From DASPJR01 sp035628505 (GTDB lineage: Bacteria; Planctomycetota; SZUA-567; H5-PLA8): 30,265 bases of DNA. The notes beneath the pieces are model-generated. The model was not told the origin of the DNA, ran no database searches, and worked only from the letters and a program-made list of their open reading frames with translations. The stretch lies in NCBI GenBank assembly GCA_035628505.1, contig DASPJR010000168.1, positions 1 to 30,265 on the forward strand, in the 5' to 3' direction. Positions 16,646 through 25,174 of this stretch are shown here, one piece after another. The translations under genes and the position numbers were made by a program. Every line of letters starts with the position of its first letter. The stretch's first letter is position 1.

Positions 16646-19108
16646 ATGCTGCAGTCGCGCCGCAGCAACAGGATTTTAGAAGTGCCCGAAAACTCCAGAC
16701 AAGAACTGACTACCAATGAGCGCCTGGAACAGAGCGAGGAGCGCTATCGTGCCTTCATTGCGCATAGCACGGAAGGAATCTGGCGTTTTGAACTCGACCA
16801 GCCGATCTCGACGGCTCTGCCACCTGAAGAACAGATCCGGCAATGTTATCAGTACGCTTATCTGGCTGAATGCAACGACGCGACCGCGCGCATGTATGGC
16901 TACACTCGCGCGCAGGAGCTGATCGGCGCGCGGCTGGGCGACATGATGCCCGAGAACGATCCGCGCAACCAGGCGTATCTGCATGCCTTTATCGCATCCA
17001 ATTACAATCTTTCTGATGCGGAGTCGCACGAGATCGACAAAGATGGAAATTCAAAGTACTTCCTGAACAACCTGCAGGCGGTAATTGAAAACGGAATGAT
17101 CGTCCGCGCCTGGGGCGTGCAGCGCGATATCACCGACCGCAAGCGTTACGAACAGGCCCTGCGGGAAAGCGAGCAGCGCCTGCAGTCCATTCTCGACAAT
17201 ACGACGGCAGTCATTCACCTCAAGGATGCCAGCGGGCGTTACCTGATGGTCAACAAGCAGTGGGAACGCGTGATGAACAAGTCCCGTGAAGACGTCGTCG
17301 GAAAGACGCTCTTTGACATATTTCCGGCCAGCGCGGCAGCCGCCCTCGCTGCCAATGACCGTGCGGTCATCGAAGCCAACCGTGCCATCGAATTCGAAGA
17401 GACAACACCGCGGGCCGACGGCAATCACACCTATATCTCGAACAAATTTCCGCTGCACGATGCCACCGGGCGACCGCATGCGGTGTGCGGCATCTCGACC
17501 GATATCACCGAGCGAAAGAAAATTGAGCGGGACATACAGGAGAACCGCGCGCGCTTGGAGGCCATCCTGTCCTCGGCGCTTGATGCCATCGTGACCATGG
17601 ACCATCGGGGCAAGGTGGTGGAATGGAATGCGGCCGCCGAACGCACTTTCGGCTATACGGCCAGCGAGGTCATCGGTCAGGATATGGCGGCTCTGATCAT
17701 TCCGGAAAAATATCGCGCGGCGCACCGCGCCGGGTTGCAGCGCTTCCTTGAAACCGGTGCCGGCGCGATCATCGGGCGGCGGCTGGAATTGACGGCACAG
17801 CGCAAGGGTGGCGGCTTGTTCCTCGCGGAACTGACCGTCTCCCGGGTAAGCCACTCCGGGCCGCCGCTGTTCACCGGGTTTGTGCGGGATATAAGTGAAC
17901 GCAAGAAAATTGAGGACGAGCGCGATCAACTGCTGGCACGCGAGCGCGAACTGCGCGAGATGGCTGAAGCGGCCAACCGCGCCAAGGACGATTTCCTGGG
18001 CGTCATTTCGCACGAGCTGCGAACGCCGCTCACGCCGATTCTCGGTTGGTCGCGCATGGCCCTTTCCGGAAAGCTCGACGCAGCCAGCCTGCAGCGCGGT
18101 TTAAACGTGATCGAGCGCAACGCGAAAATCCAGGCGCAGCTCATCGACGACCTTCTGGATATTTCGCGCATCGTCTCGGGAAAAATGCGCCTGGCTCTCA
18201 AGCCCACCGCCGTGCGCAGCTTCATTCAAAGTGCGATCGAAACGGTGAGACCGAGCGCCGACGCGCGCGGCATTGCACTCATTCCCCCCAACGCGCCGGA
18301 ACTGGTTGTCAACGCAGATCACGACCGCATGCAGCAGGTGCTCTGGAATCTTCTCTCCAACGCCGTGAAGTTCACGCCGGCGGGCGGAACGGTGCAGGTC
18401 TCAGTGATTCCACTCGATACGACCGTGCAGATCGTCGTTACCGACGACGGCGAAGGCATCGCGCCGGAATTCATCTCGCGGCTGTTCAACCGGTTTTCGC
18501 AATACGACAGCAGCAGCACGCGCTCACACGGCGGCCTTGGATTGGGGCTGGCGATCGTGCGGCACATTATTGAGCTGCATGGCGGCACGGTTGAGGCTGC
18601 AAGCGCTGGGCCGGGGAAGGGCTCCACCTTTACCATAACGCTGCCGCAGGCGGCGCCGAAGGAAAAGCCGGGCGGATCCAGCTCACGCAACAAAGTCCCG
18701 CCGTTGTCGCCGCTGTCGCTTAAAGGCGTCAGCATTGTTGTAACCGATGACGAGCCCGACAGTCGCGAACTGATCCATATGGCGCTTCTGCAGGCGGGAG
18801 CAAGCATCACTTCCACGGCGTCGGCGCAGGAAGCGCTTGATGCTGTCGAGCGGCTTAAGCCGGATCTTCTCATCAGCGACCTGGGCATGCCGGAGGTGGA
18901 CGGATATTCCCTGATCCGCACCCTGCGCGAGCGTGAGCGGCAGAACGGCCGCATGACGCCCGCCATCGCTCTGACCGCCTACGCCCGCGCCGAAGACCGC
19001 GCCCGCGCGCTCTCGGAAGGGTATCAGCTGCATGTGCCCAAGCCGGTGGATCCCGATGAACTGGCGGTGAGCATCGGCAGCCTGCTGCAGCGCTTCGCCG
19101 CAAAATAG
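16646..19108 (+). CDS. Soluble hybrid sensor histidine kinase with three PAS domains and a receiver
   Basis: 820 residues with no membrane segment, so a cytoplasmic sensor. Three PAS domains are visible: about 28-165 (SEERYRAFIAHSTEGIWRFE), 172-292 (LQSILDNTTAVIHLKD) and 298-418 (LEAILSSALDAIVTMDHRGKVVEWN), the first two followed by DITDRK/DITERKK linkers. The HisKA domain has VISHELRTPL with phospho-acceptor H456. The HATPase domain (about 552-668) has the N box LWNLLSNAVKF, G1 DDGEGI and G2 GGLGLGLAIV. A C-terminal receiver (about 690-815) has acceptor D745 (ISDLGMP) and K near PKPVD. Signal passes from H456 to D745 or onward. An alternative GTG start at 16682 has an AGGA 8 bases upstream. 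It ends 79 bases before fbp but has its own promoter downstream. Confidence 0.93.
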   Translation: MLQSRRSNRILEVPENSRQELTTNERLEQSEERYRAFIAHSTEGIWRFELDQPISTALPPEEQIRQCYQYAYLAECNDATARMYGYTRAQELIGARLGDMMPENDPRNQAYLHAFIASNYNLSDAESHEIDKDGNSKYFLNNLQAVIENGMIVRAWGVQRDITDRKRYEQALRESEQRLQSILDNTTAVIHLKDASGRYLMVNKQWERVMNKSREDVVGKTLFDIFPASAAAALAANDRAVIEANRAIEFEETTPRADGNHTYISNKFPLHDATGRPHAVCGISTDITERKKIERDIQENRARLEAILSSALDAIVTMDHRGKVVEWNAAAERTFGYTASEVIGQDMAALIIPEKYRAAHRAGLQRFLETGAGAIIGRRLELTAQRKGGGLFLAELTVSRVSHSGPPLFTGFVRDISERKKIEDERDQLLARERELREMAEAANRAKDDFLGVISHELRTPLTPILGWSRMALSGKLDAASLQRGLNVIERNAKIQAQLIDDLLDISRIVSGKMRLALKPTAVRSFIQSAIETVRPSADARGIALIPPNAPELVVNADHDRMQQVLWNLLSNAVKFTPAGGTVQVSVIPLDTTVQIVVTDDGEGIAPEFISRLFNRFSQYDSSSTRSHGGLGLGLAIVRHIIELHGGTVEAASAGPGKGSTFTITLPQAAPKEKPGGSSSRNKVPPLSPLSLKGVSIVVTDDEPDSRELIHMALLQAGASITSTASAQEALDAVERLKPDLLISDLGMPEVDGYSLIRTLRERERQNGRMTPAIALTAYARAEDRARALSEGYQLHVPKPVDPDELAVSIGSLLQRFAAK

Positions 19109-19122
19109 GCCGTCGCGCTACG

Positions 19123-19150
19123 TTGTAATTGCCATCCTACGCTTTAGAAT
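19123..19150 (+). promoter_or_regulatory. Candidate fbp promoter
   Basis: TTGTAA (19123-19128), a 16-base spacer and TAGAAT (19145-19150), leaving a leader of about 30 bases that contains the AGGAG site (19173-19177). Inferred from sequence only. Confidence 0.4.
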
Positions 19151-19187
19151 TCCGCCAAACGGTTTTAAGAACAGGAGTGTTCCAGCG

Positions 19188-20216
19188 ATGGGCGATTCAC
19201 AGCGGACAAACAAGAAAGCATTGACGCTCTCCCAGCATATCGCGCAGCGGCAGCGTGAAATCCGCGCCACGGGCGAATTCTCGGGGGTGATCGAACAGAT
19301 CAGCCTGGCGGGCCGCGTGATCGCCGAAGCGCTGGCGCAGTCCGGGCTGTTCGGCCGCATCGCAGCCGGCAGCTACATGGGCCTGCAGAACGAATGGGAA
19401 CGCATGGATGCGTTCGCCAAGGAAAGCTTCGTGCAGATTTTCTCGCGCTCGCCCTGGGTGTCCTCGCTGCTGCTCAGTGAAGAGCTCGATCTGCCCAATC
19501 CGGTTCACAATCGCGACGCCGGCGGCAAGTACATCGTCTTCGTTGACGCGCTCGACGGCGCCCCGAATCTGGCGGTCAATGGCGTGGTGGGCTCGATCTT
19601 CAGCGTCTACCGGCGCAAGGAAGGCGGGCAGTCGGTCACGCAGGACGATCTGCTGCAGAAGGGCGCGGACCAGGTTGCGGCCGGCTACATCATGTACGGG
19701 CCGAGCACCATCATGGTGTACAGCTCGGGCAACGGCGTGAACGCCTACACGCTCGACCGCGGCATCGGCGATTTCCTCTGCAGCCAGGAGAACATCCACA
19801 TCCCCGAGCGCGGGCTGACGTACAGCTGCAATGAAGCGAACTATCATGAGTGGGCCGAATACCTGCGGCGCTACGTGGAGTACCTCCGGCGCAAGGATCC
19901 CAAGAGCGAAAAGTATTACGCCTCGCGCTACAGCGGTTCGCTGATCGCTGATTTCCAGCGCACCCTGCTGCAGGGCGGAATTTACATCTGCCCAGGCAAC
20001 ATGCAGAATCCCGACGCGCCCGGCGGCAAGCGCCTGCTGATGTACGAATGCAATCCGCTGGCGTTCATCGCTGAACAGGCTGGCGGCGGCGGTACGACCG
20101 GCAAAGAAAAAATTCTGAAACTGCGCGCCGGATCGCTCAACCACCGCGTCCCGCTGGTGCTCGGCAGCCCCTTTGAAGTGCTGCTGTACGAGGATTTCGT
20201 GCAGGGCCGCCGATGA
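19188..20216 (+). CDS. fbp: Class 1 fructose-1,6-bisphosphatase with divergent metal loop
   Basis: 342 residues, normal for class 1 FBPase, which removes the 1-phosphate of fructose-1,6-bisphosphate in gluconeogenesis. AGGAG lies 10 bases before the ATG. Metal-binding residues are kept: E98/E99 (LLSEELD), D120 and D123 (FVDALDGAPN) and E287 (MYECNP). The end (QAGGGGTTGKEKIL, then RVPLVLGSP) also matches. Two changes stand out: the usual DPLDGSSNID loop reads DALDGAPNLA, so both serines after the glycine are replaced. Those positions help hold the phosphate and metals in known enzymes, so activity or substrate may differ. No partner genes for gluconeogenesis adjoin it. Confidence 0.9.
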   Translation: MGDSQRTNKKALTLSQHIAQRQREIRATGEFSGVIEQISLAGRVIAEALAQSGLFGRIAAGSYMGLQNEWERMDAFAKESFVQIFSRSPWVSSLLLSEELDLPNPVHNRDAGGKYIVFVDALDGAPNLAVNGVVGSIFSVYRRKEGGQSVTQDDLLQKGADQVAAGYIMYGPSTIMVYSSGNGVNAYTLDRGIGDFLCSQENIHIPERGLTYSCNEANYHEWAEYLRRYVEYLRRKDPKSEKYYASRYSGSLIADFQRTLLQGGIYICPGNMQNPDAPGGKRLLMYECNPLAFIAEQAGGGGTTGKEKILKLRAGSLNHRVPLVLGSPFEVLLYEDFVQGRR

Positions 20217-20220
20217 AGCT

Positions 20221-20402
20221 GATGCATGATGCATGATGCATGAACGAAGAAGTGCCAGGGTGGCCCGGACTTCGTCCGGGTGCCGAAGGCACAACCAACC
20301 CTCCTTGAACGTGCTCGAACTGAAGACAAAAATATTCTGGTAGTGCGACATGCAAGCAGGGTTGAATGTCGCTGTGCGACCCGGACTGCGTCCGGGCCAC
20401 CC
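20221..20402. repeat. GATGCAT tandem plus twin CCCGGAC-N3-GTCCGGG hairpins
   Basis: Three GATGCAT units (20221-20241) follow the fbp stop by 4 bases. Then a 13-bp perfect inverted pair, GGGTGGCCCGGAC (20258-20270) with GTCCGGGCCACCC (20390-20402), brackets about 120 bases. Each arm also folds on itself: CCCGGAC-TTC-GTCCGGG (20264-20280) and CCCGGAC-TGC-GTCCGGG (20380-20396), with GTGCC-GAA-GGCAC (20280-20292) next to the first. The element fills the gap between convergent genes, where it could terminate both. Confidence 0.8.
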
Positions 20403-20431
20403 GAGCCTCTAAGCCACTCAGTTATTCCCAA

Positions 20432-21547
20432 TCAATCCTCGCGCATGCCCTGTGATGGCTCGGGGGCGCTGGCGTCCTGCCAGGCGGCAGTGATGCGCTT
20501 GATCAGGTCGGTGCGCGAGTTGATCAGCAGAAAGGCGCTGCGTGAGGCGTTGATTGCGCATTGCCGAAGCTGCGGCCAATCAAGGCCGCAGGCGCTCATC
20601 GCCAGCTGGTATTCGCGCGTCAGCGTCGTGCGGCAGATGCTCGGGTCGTCCGTATTGATCGTGGCGTTCACGTTGGACTCAATCATCGCTTTGAGCGGAT
20701 GCGCGGCGTAGCTTTCACACGCCTGGGTCTGCACGTTTGAGGTGGGACAGGTTTCAAGTGGCATGCGGCTTTTGGCCAGCTGCGTCATGAGCTGCTTGTC
20801 CGAGAACGCCCGGATGCCATGCCCGATTCGCGCGGCGCGCAACACGCGAGCGGCTTCAATGACGCTCTGCGAGGCGTTGGCGCGCGGGTCTTCGCCCGCA
20901 TGAACCGTGATGCCCCGGCCGTACGCTTTCCAGCGGCAGAAGGACTTTGAAAAATCGAATCCGGGAAAGGATTCGTCGCCGGCCAGATCAAGGCCCATGA
21001 TGTACGAGCCCACCGGGCGCTTGAGCAGTTCCAGGGTCGGAACATTAACCTGCAGTCCCAGATGCCGGGCGAGCGTTGCGATGAACGTCAGCGACATCTT
21101 CGTCTTCGCTGCCTCTCGCATGGCGCCACGCACCACGGCCTGCGCCGCGGCCTCGACTTCAGCCGTTGATTCAACCGCATCGAGCGGCTGCGCATCTTTC
21201 ATGCGGCGCGCATAAAACACCGGCGAAAAACGCAGCTCGAGATGAACGATGCCGTCGGCCGCGGCATCCGCGACAGCCTCCGCCGCGATGCGTTCGATCT
21301 CTTCAGGGCCGCCATATTTAAAACGCAGCTTGTCGAAGCGAGACAGAAACTCTGTGAAACCCGGCGCCTGCCCGTCGGCGATGCTCGTGGCTTCGGTGAG
21401 CGCTTCCAAACTAGCGTGCAACGATTGCTGCTGCTTCTGGTGAAATTCCCAGAGTGTCGCGTGGCGCATCGAGCCTTCCAGGTGGCGGTGCAATTCCACC
21501 TTCGGCAGGCGCCTGAGAATTTCCATATCGGGGAGGACTGATGGCAT
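20432..21547 (-). CDS. Adenosine deaminase-family enzyme
   Basis: 371 residues. Amidohydrolase-fold landmarks: H20 and H22 in VELHRHLEGS (zinc ligands), HAGED (zinc histidine and catalytic glutamate region), IGHGIRAF, ETCPTSNVQT and NTDDPSICRTTL, which carries the metal/catalytic aspartate. This set defines the adenosine/AMP deaminase family: adenosine or adenine deaminase, or aminodeoxyfutalosine deaminase of the futalosine menaquinone pathway. The sequence alone does not separate these. Start at 21547; the next ATG at 21526 is nearly as likely and a longer TTG start at 21586 is not favoured. No ribosome site is clear. No purine or menaquinone genes adjoin it. It is divergent from the zinc-ribbon membrane protein. 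Confidence 0.85.
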   Translation of the reverse strand: MPSVLPDMEILRRLPKVELHRHLEGSMRHATLWEFHQKQQQSLHASLEALTEATSIADGQAPGFTEFLSRFDKLRFKYGGPEEIERIAAEAVADAAADGIVHLELRFSPVFYARRMKDAQPLDAVESTAEVEAAAQAVVRGAMREAAKTKMSLTFIATLARHLGLQVNVPTLELLKRPVGSYIMGLDLAGDESFPGFDFSKSFCRWKAYGRGITVHAGEDPRANASQSVIEAARVLRAARIGHGIRAFSDKQLMTQLAKSRMPLETCPTSNVQTQACESYAAHPLKAMIESNVNATINTDDPSICRTTLTREYQLAMSACGLDWPQLRQCAINASRSAFLLINSRTDLIKRITAAWQDASAPEPSQGMRED

Positions 21548-21623
21548 AGGGCACCAGCGCCAGGAAGGTGGTTCACGAAGCGACAAGCCTAGCAGCAGTG
21601 GCGGGCATTGCCTAGCATCGTCT

Positions 21624-21653
21624 CTGGCGAGCGGCCACGAAAACCCATAGCAT
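21624..21653 (+). promoter_or_regulatory. Candidate promoter of the zinc-ribbon membrane protein gene
   Basis: CTGGCG (21624-21629), an 18-base spacer and TAGCAT (21648-21653), leaving a leader of about 30 bases. Inferred from sequence only; weak -10 match. Confidence 0.3.
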
Positions 21654-21688
21654 GAAGCCCACTATCGAAAACAAGCGCAGGGCAGCAT

Positions 21689-23509
21689 ATGTCTGAGGCG
21701 AATCCATCCGAAGCGACGCTAAACGCCGAAAGCAGTATCGAGTGTCCCGCTTGCGGGGCGGTGCTGCGGAATGTCTCGGCTGAGCAGTCGCTGCGCTGCC
21801 TGAACTGCGGCAAGCGCATCACCGCGCAGCGCGAGGAAGCGCCCGCCGAAGTCATTGCCGCTCGTCCGCAGAGCCCGGGTTATTGGCTGCTGCGCATTCC
21901 CGCGACCATCCTGCTGATCGCTACGTCAGCGCTTGCTGCGGTGATCGTGTGGAACGAACTGCCATTGCTCATTCAGTCAACGTCGCTCAGACGAATCAAC
22001 GAATTCCTTTATGTGGCGCTGCTTCCGTTTACAGGAGCCGCTTTGCACCTGATCGCCCGCGCCTTCAACCGGCTCGATGCCGCGTCGGTGTACTGGGCGT
22101 GGAAAAGAGGCTGCATCCGCGACGCGTTGCCGGCGCCGGAAGGCTCGAGCCTGCCCTTCATCGCGCCGCTTGCGGTCAGCGGCGGTCTGACGCCGATTAT
22201 TGTACTCACCGTGAGTGGAAACACCGAGGCAAGGGTTGTTGTAATAGCCGGCATTTTCGGTGCGCTGGGTGTGATGGCCGGCTTTGCGCTGGAGGATCTG
22301 CGGCAGTTCTGCTCCCGGCAGCTGGCGCTGGCCCGAGCGTGTTGCGCTCACTCGCGTATTATCATCAGCGAAATCGAACTCAGGCGCCATGCGCGCATAG
22401 GGGCGGCGACTCTTGCGGTTACCTCAGGCTGTATGGGCCTATGCGCTTTTGCTACAGCCTGGAGAATGCTGCGTTGGACAGGCTGGTCGCCCGACTGGCT
22501 TATATTTCTGAGTGTTGGCTTCCTGCTGTGCGCTGCGTCCTATTCTTTCTATCGCGTGAACCTGTTGTGGAATGAGGCCGTGACGTGCTGGCGGATGGCG
22601 GCGAAAAATCCGCTCGGTTCTGCCGCGGGATTGCCGCTTGGCATATCATGGGCTGGATTCGCTGCCGTGTGCTCTGCGGGCATCGGAATGCTGCTCATTG
22701 CCGGCCTGGTGAACATGCGGTCCCGGAACGTGGTTGCTGCAGGCGTGGCCGGAATCATCATTCTCCTGGTGGTAGCGATTGCTTTCCTCTGGCGGGACGC
22801 GCGCCGCGTGAGCGTGCCTTACTTTTCGCGAGACATTAGAATTCCCGGAACGAATGTTTTCATTTTTGCGTCGGCACTGATCTTCTGCACGTTGCTCATC
22901 GGTGACAGCGCTTTCTACTTTTCGCCGACTGCGTCGCTTGCTCTGCTTGTCGCCTCCACGGCCGCGTTGCCGATGGCGATGATGACCGTGCAGGGACTTC
23001 TATTTTCCGAGCGCATGCCGGGAATGTCGGGCCTGATGCGGCTGGCGGTTTTCCTTCCGCTGCTCTGGATGTGCCTGGGATCTGTCGTCTTGATTGTGTA
23101 CCTTCGCGGGTTGCCCTACGGGATGGAGACCGAAGACACGGTCGTGTTTCATGCCCTGTGGATCAGCCTGGCATCGCTTGCCATGTGGCTGAGCAGGTTT
23201 CTGCTCCAAGTCTGGCGCTGGAGATGCGCGCTTCACGTTGCTTTGTTGGAGCCCGTAACAGCAAAACCTTCCCTACCGCTGTTAGCTCTGCCGCTGGCGA
23301 TCCTCACCAAGCTGGCCTGCGCGTTCGTGTTGGTGCAGGCGCTCCTGCTCACGACATTATTCCAGACTTCCTCCAGTTTGATGGACTATCTTGGGTTGGC
23401 GCTGCTGATACCTGGAATTCACTTTCCGCCGCTATGGCTTGCAATGCTGCTCAGCGAAATCGCGCTGAACGAAAAACAGCTGGAAATTCCCCGCGAGTCC
23501 GACGCGTAG
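21689..23509 (+). CDS. Zinc-ribbon multi-spanning membrane protein, function unknown
   Basis: 606 residues. The N-terminus is a four-cysteine zinc ribbon (C19, C22, C37, C40: ECPACGAVLR...LRCLNCGKRI), as in many bacterial membrane proteins with a cytoplasmic zinc-ribbon head. After a basic linker come roughly 12-14 hydrophobic stretches (for example IPATILLIATSALAAVIV, VLTVSGNTEARVVVIAGIFGAL, MLLIAGLVNMRSRNVVAAGV, FIFASALIFCTLLIG, LALPLAILTKLACAFVLVQALLLT). I see no transporter or enzyme signature. It ends in a soluble tail (NEKQLEIPRESDA). The start ATG has an AGGG 6 bases upstream. It lies convergent with larA. I do not recognise the family. Confidence 0.8.
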   Translation: MSEANPSEATLNAESSIECPACGAVLRNVSAEQSLRCLNCGKRITAQREEAPAEVIAARPQSPGYWLLRIPATILLIATSALAAVIVWNELPLLIQSTSLRRINEFLYVALLPFTGAALHLIARAFNRLDAASVYWAWKRGCIRDALPAPEGSSLPFIAPLAVSGGLTPIIVLTVSGNTEARVVVIAGIFGALGVMAGFALEDLRQFCSRQLALARACCAHSRIIISEIELRRHARIGAATLAVTSGCMGLCAFATAWRMLRWTGWSPDWLIFLSVGFLLCAASYSFYRVNLLWNEAVTCWRMAAKNPLGSAAGLPLGISWAGFAAVCSAGIGMLLIAGLVNMRSRNVVAAGVAGIIILLVVAIAFLWRDARRVSVPYFSRDIRIPGTNVFIFASALIFCTLLIGDSAFYFSPTASLALLVASTAALPMAMMTVQGLLFSERMPGMSGLMRLAVFLPLLWMCLGSVVLIVYLRGLPYGMETEDTVVFHALWISLASLAMWLSRFLLQVWRWRCALHVALLEPVTAKPSLPLLALPLAILTKLACAFVLVQALLLTTLFQTSSSLMDYLGLALLIPGIHFPPLWLAMLLSEIALNEKQLEIPRESDA

Positions 23510-23579
23510 TTCAATGGCAGCGCATTCCTCCCCGAGGCAAGAGTGTCGGCGCCTCTCCCGCCAGGTCGCGAGCTCAACT

Positions 23580-24842
23580 TCATTCCAGGTACGGAATCGC
23601 CATCGGGCCTTCGGGCAGCACGGCGATGGGCGCGTCTTTGCCACGGCGCTTGAGCTCTTCTGCGAGGCGCGCGGTGATGTCGGTGACGGGCTCCAGGTGT
23701 GCCTTGCGCACTTCATCGGGCGCGATGTCGCTGACCAGCCCCACGCGCGCTTTGAGGCAGATGATGGCTAAAAGTTGCGCCTCCCACTGGTCGTACATCG
23801 AGAAGCCGGGCGCAAGAATGCGGTCGAGCAGCGCGCGTGCGTTCGGGGCTTCGAAAAGCAGCTTCTTGAAATTGCCATGTGACGGAAAGCCGTCGTTGCA
23901 TTTGCTCGCCGACAGGATGAACCCGTCCTGCTCGATGATCTGCGCCCCGGCGCTCATGCCTTTTACGGCCTGGTAGAGATTCTGGTCGAGCGGATAACCG
24001 CTGTTAGTCGTAACCACAATCGGGAAGGCCTTTTTGCACGGCACCATCACGGTTGACTTCGAAAACGCGCAGCCGGCCACGTGGGCGGCCATCGGATCGC
24101 CGCAGAAGAAGCGCGTGATCTGGCGCTTGTGATTCTGCGTCACGTTGATGCAGAAATGGACCGGCAGCACCGAGCCGTTCTCGCGAATCTGGCGCTGCGT
24201 CGGGTTTCCTTCGAGCACACCCCAGGTGCTCTTCGGATCGCCGATCGTCTTGGCGTCATGGTAGCGCATGATCGACGCGATGTCCGCAACAGCCGGGAAA
24301 ATGCCTTTGTAGCCGCCGGAGAAGCCGGCCATGAAATGCGGCTCGATGAAGCCCATGACGATGCGCTTGTCGGCCTGCACGTACTCTTTGTTCATCAGGA
24401 CCGGGAAGCCATCACTGGTTTTGCCGGCGGGCGCGAGCGTCGCAGGATCCAGCGAGTTGTGATTGACGATGCGGTATTTTTTTGCGATGCCTTTGCCGAC
24501 CATTGCATCGAGCTCTTCCGGCGTGTTGACGCGGTGCGAGCCCGTGCCGTTAACGATCACGAAATTTTCCGCCGGCACATGCGAGAGCTCGGCAAAGATC
24601 CAGGGCAGCAGGCGATCCGTCGGCAGTGGCCGCGTGATGTCGGGAATCACGATTGCGACTTTGTCTTTAGCGCTGATCAGCTCTTTCAGCGGCTTGGCAT
24701 TGATCGGCGCGCGCACCGCCGCTTGAAAACCGGCGGCCTCATCGGGAAGTCCTTCGAGAAATTTCGGCGCGACGACAGTGACGTTGGACGTGGGAATCTC
24801 GACGTTCAGGCCTTCTTTGCCATACTGCAGATGAATTTTCAT
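23580..24842 (-). CDS. larA: LarA-family nickel-pincer racemase/epimerase homologue (DUF2088)
   Basis: 420 residues, close to Lactiplantibacillus LarA (424). LarA interconverts lactate enantiomers with a nickel-pincer nucleotide on a lysine; the family includes other 2-hydroxyacid racemases, so the substrate here is open. All four key positions appear at a constant offset of -5 to the L. plantarum numbering: H103 (GTGSHRV; H108), H169 (GFIEPHF; H174), K179 (GGYKGIFP; K184, the tether) and H195 (MRYHDAK; H200, nickel ligand). The VIPDITRPLP motif near residue 65 also matches. The cofactor-making genes larB, larC and larE are not in this window. A promoter-like TTGCAC/TAGAAT lies upstream. It is not clearly operonic. 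Confidence 0.88.
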   Translation of the reverse strand: MKIHLQYGKEGLNVEIPTSNVTVVAPKFLEGLPDEAAGFQAAVRAPINAKPLKELISAKDKVAIVIPDITRPLPTDRLLPWIFAELSHVPAENFVIVNGTGSHRVNTPEELDAMVGKGIAKKYRIVNHNSLDPATLAPAGKTSDGFPVLMNKEYVQADKRIVMGFIEPHFMAGFSGGYKGIFPAVADIASIMRYHDAKTIGDPKSTWGVLEGNPTQRQIRENGSVLPVHFCINVTQNHKRQITRFFCGDPMAAHVAGCAFSKSTVMVPCKKAFPIVVTTNSGYPLDQNLYQAVKGMSAGAQIIEQDGFILSASKCNDGFPSHGNFKKLLFEAPNARALLDRILAPGFSMYDQWEAQLLAIICLKARVGLVSDIAPDEVRKAHLEPVTDITARLAEELKRRGKDAPIAVLPEGPMAIPYLE

Positions 24843-24890
24843 GTCCGCGCGCGCCCCTGGAAGTTGTGAGCTAATGTTCTGATTTGTTAC

Positions 24891-24919
24891 ATTCTAAACG
24901 CAGGCTCAGGTGTGTGCAA
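24891..24919 (-). promoter_or_regulatory. Candidate promoter of the LarA-family gene
   Basis: On the minus strand, TTGCAC (24914-24919), a 17-base spacer and TAGAAT (24891-24896). Transcription would start near 24884, about 42 bases before the ATG. The -35 box touches the start of the GTGACGG array. Inferred from sequence only. Confidence 0.4.
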
Positions 24920-24923
24920 ACGA

Positions 24924-25174
24924 CGTGACGGGTGACGGGTGACGGGTGACGGGTGACGGGTGACGAGTGCCGAGGGGCGGTAACTCGAAATTCGAAATCC
25001 GAAATACGAAACAAATGTTTAAAACATCGAAATTCAAATGCTCAAAACTGGGTGGCGCCGGCAGTTTTGAACATTTGGATTTGATTCATTTGAATTTGTT
25101 TCGGATTTCGTGCTTCGAATTTCGTACCTGCGCCGACACTCGTCACCCGTCACCCGTCACCCGTCACCCGTCAC
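24924..25174. repeat. Nested compound palindrome of GTGACGG arrays and TTCGAAAT words
   Basis: This block fills the 328-base gap between the LarA-family gene and the frameshifted gene. On the left, GTGACGG units repeat about six times with a 7-base period (24925-24966), then GAGTGCCG. The right end mirrors it with CCGTCAC units (25138-25174) and CACTCG. Inside lie AAATTCG/AAATCCG/AAATACG words (24985-25012) with a mirrored partner at 25084-25126, and innermost CAAAACTG (25043-25050) pairs with CAGTTTTG (25062-25069) across GGTGGCGCCGG. Such RNA would be a very long hairpin. Its right end overlaps the stop of the broken gene at 25171. Confidence 0.88.
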
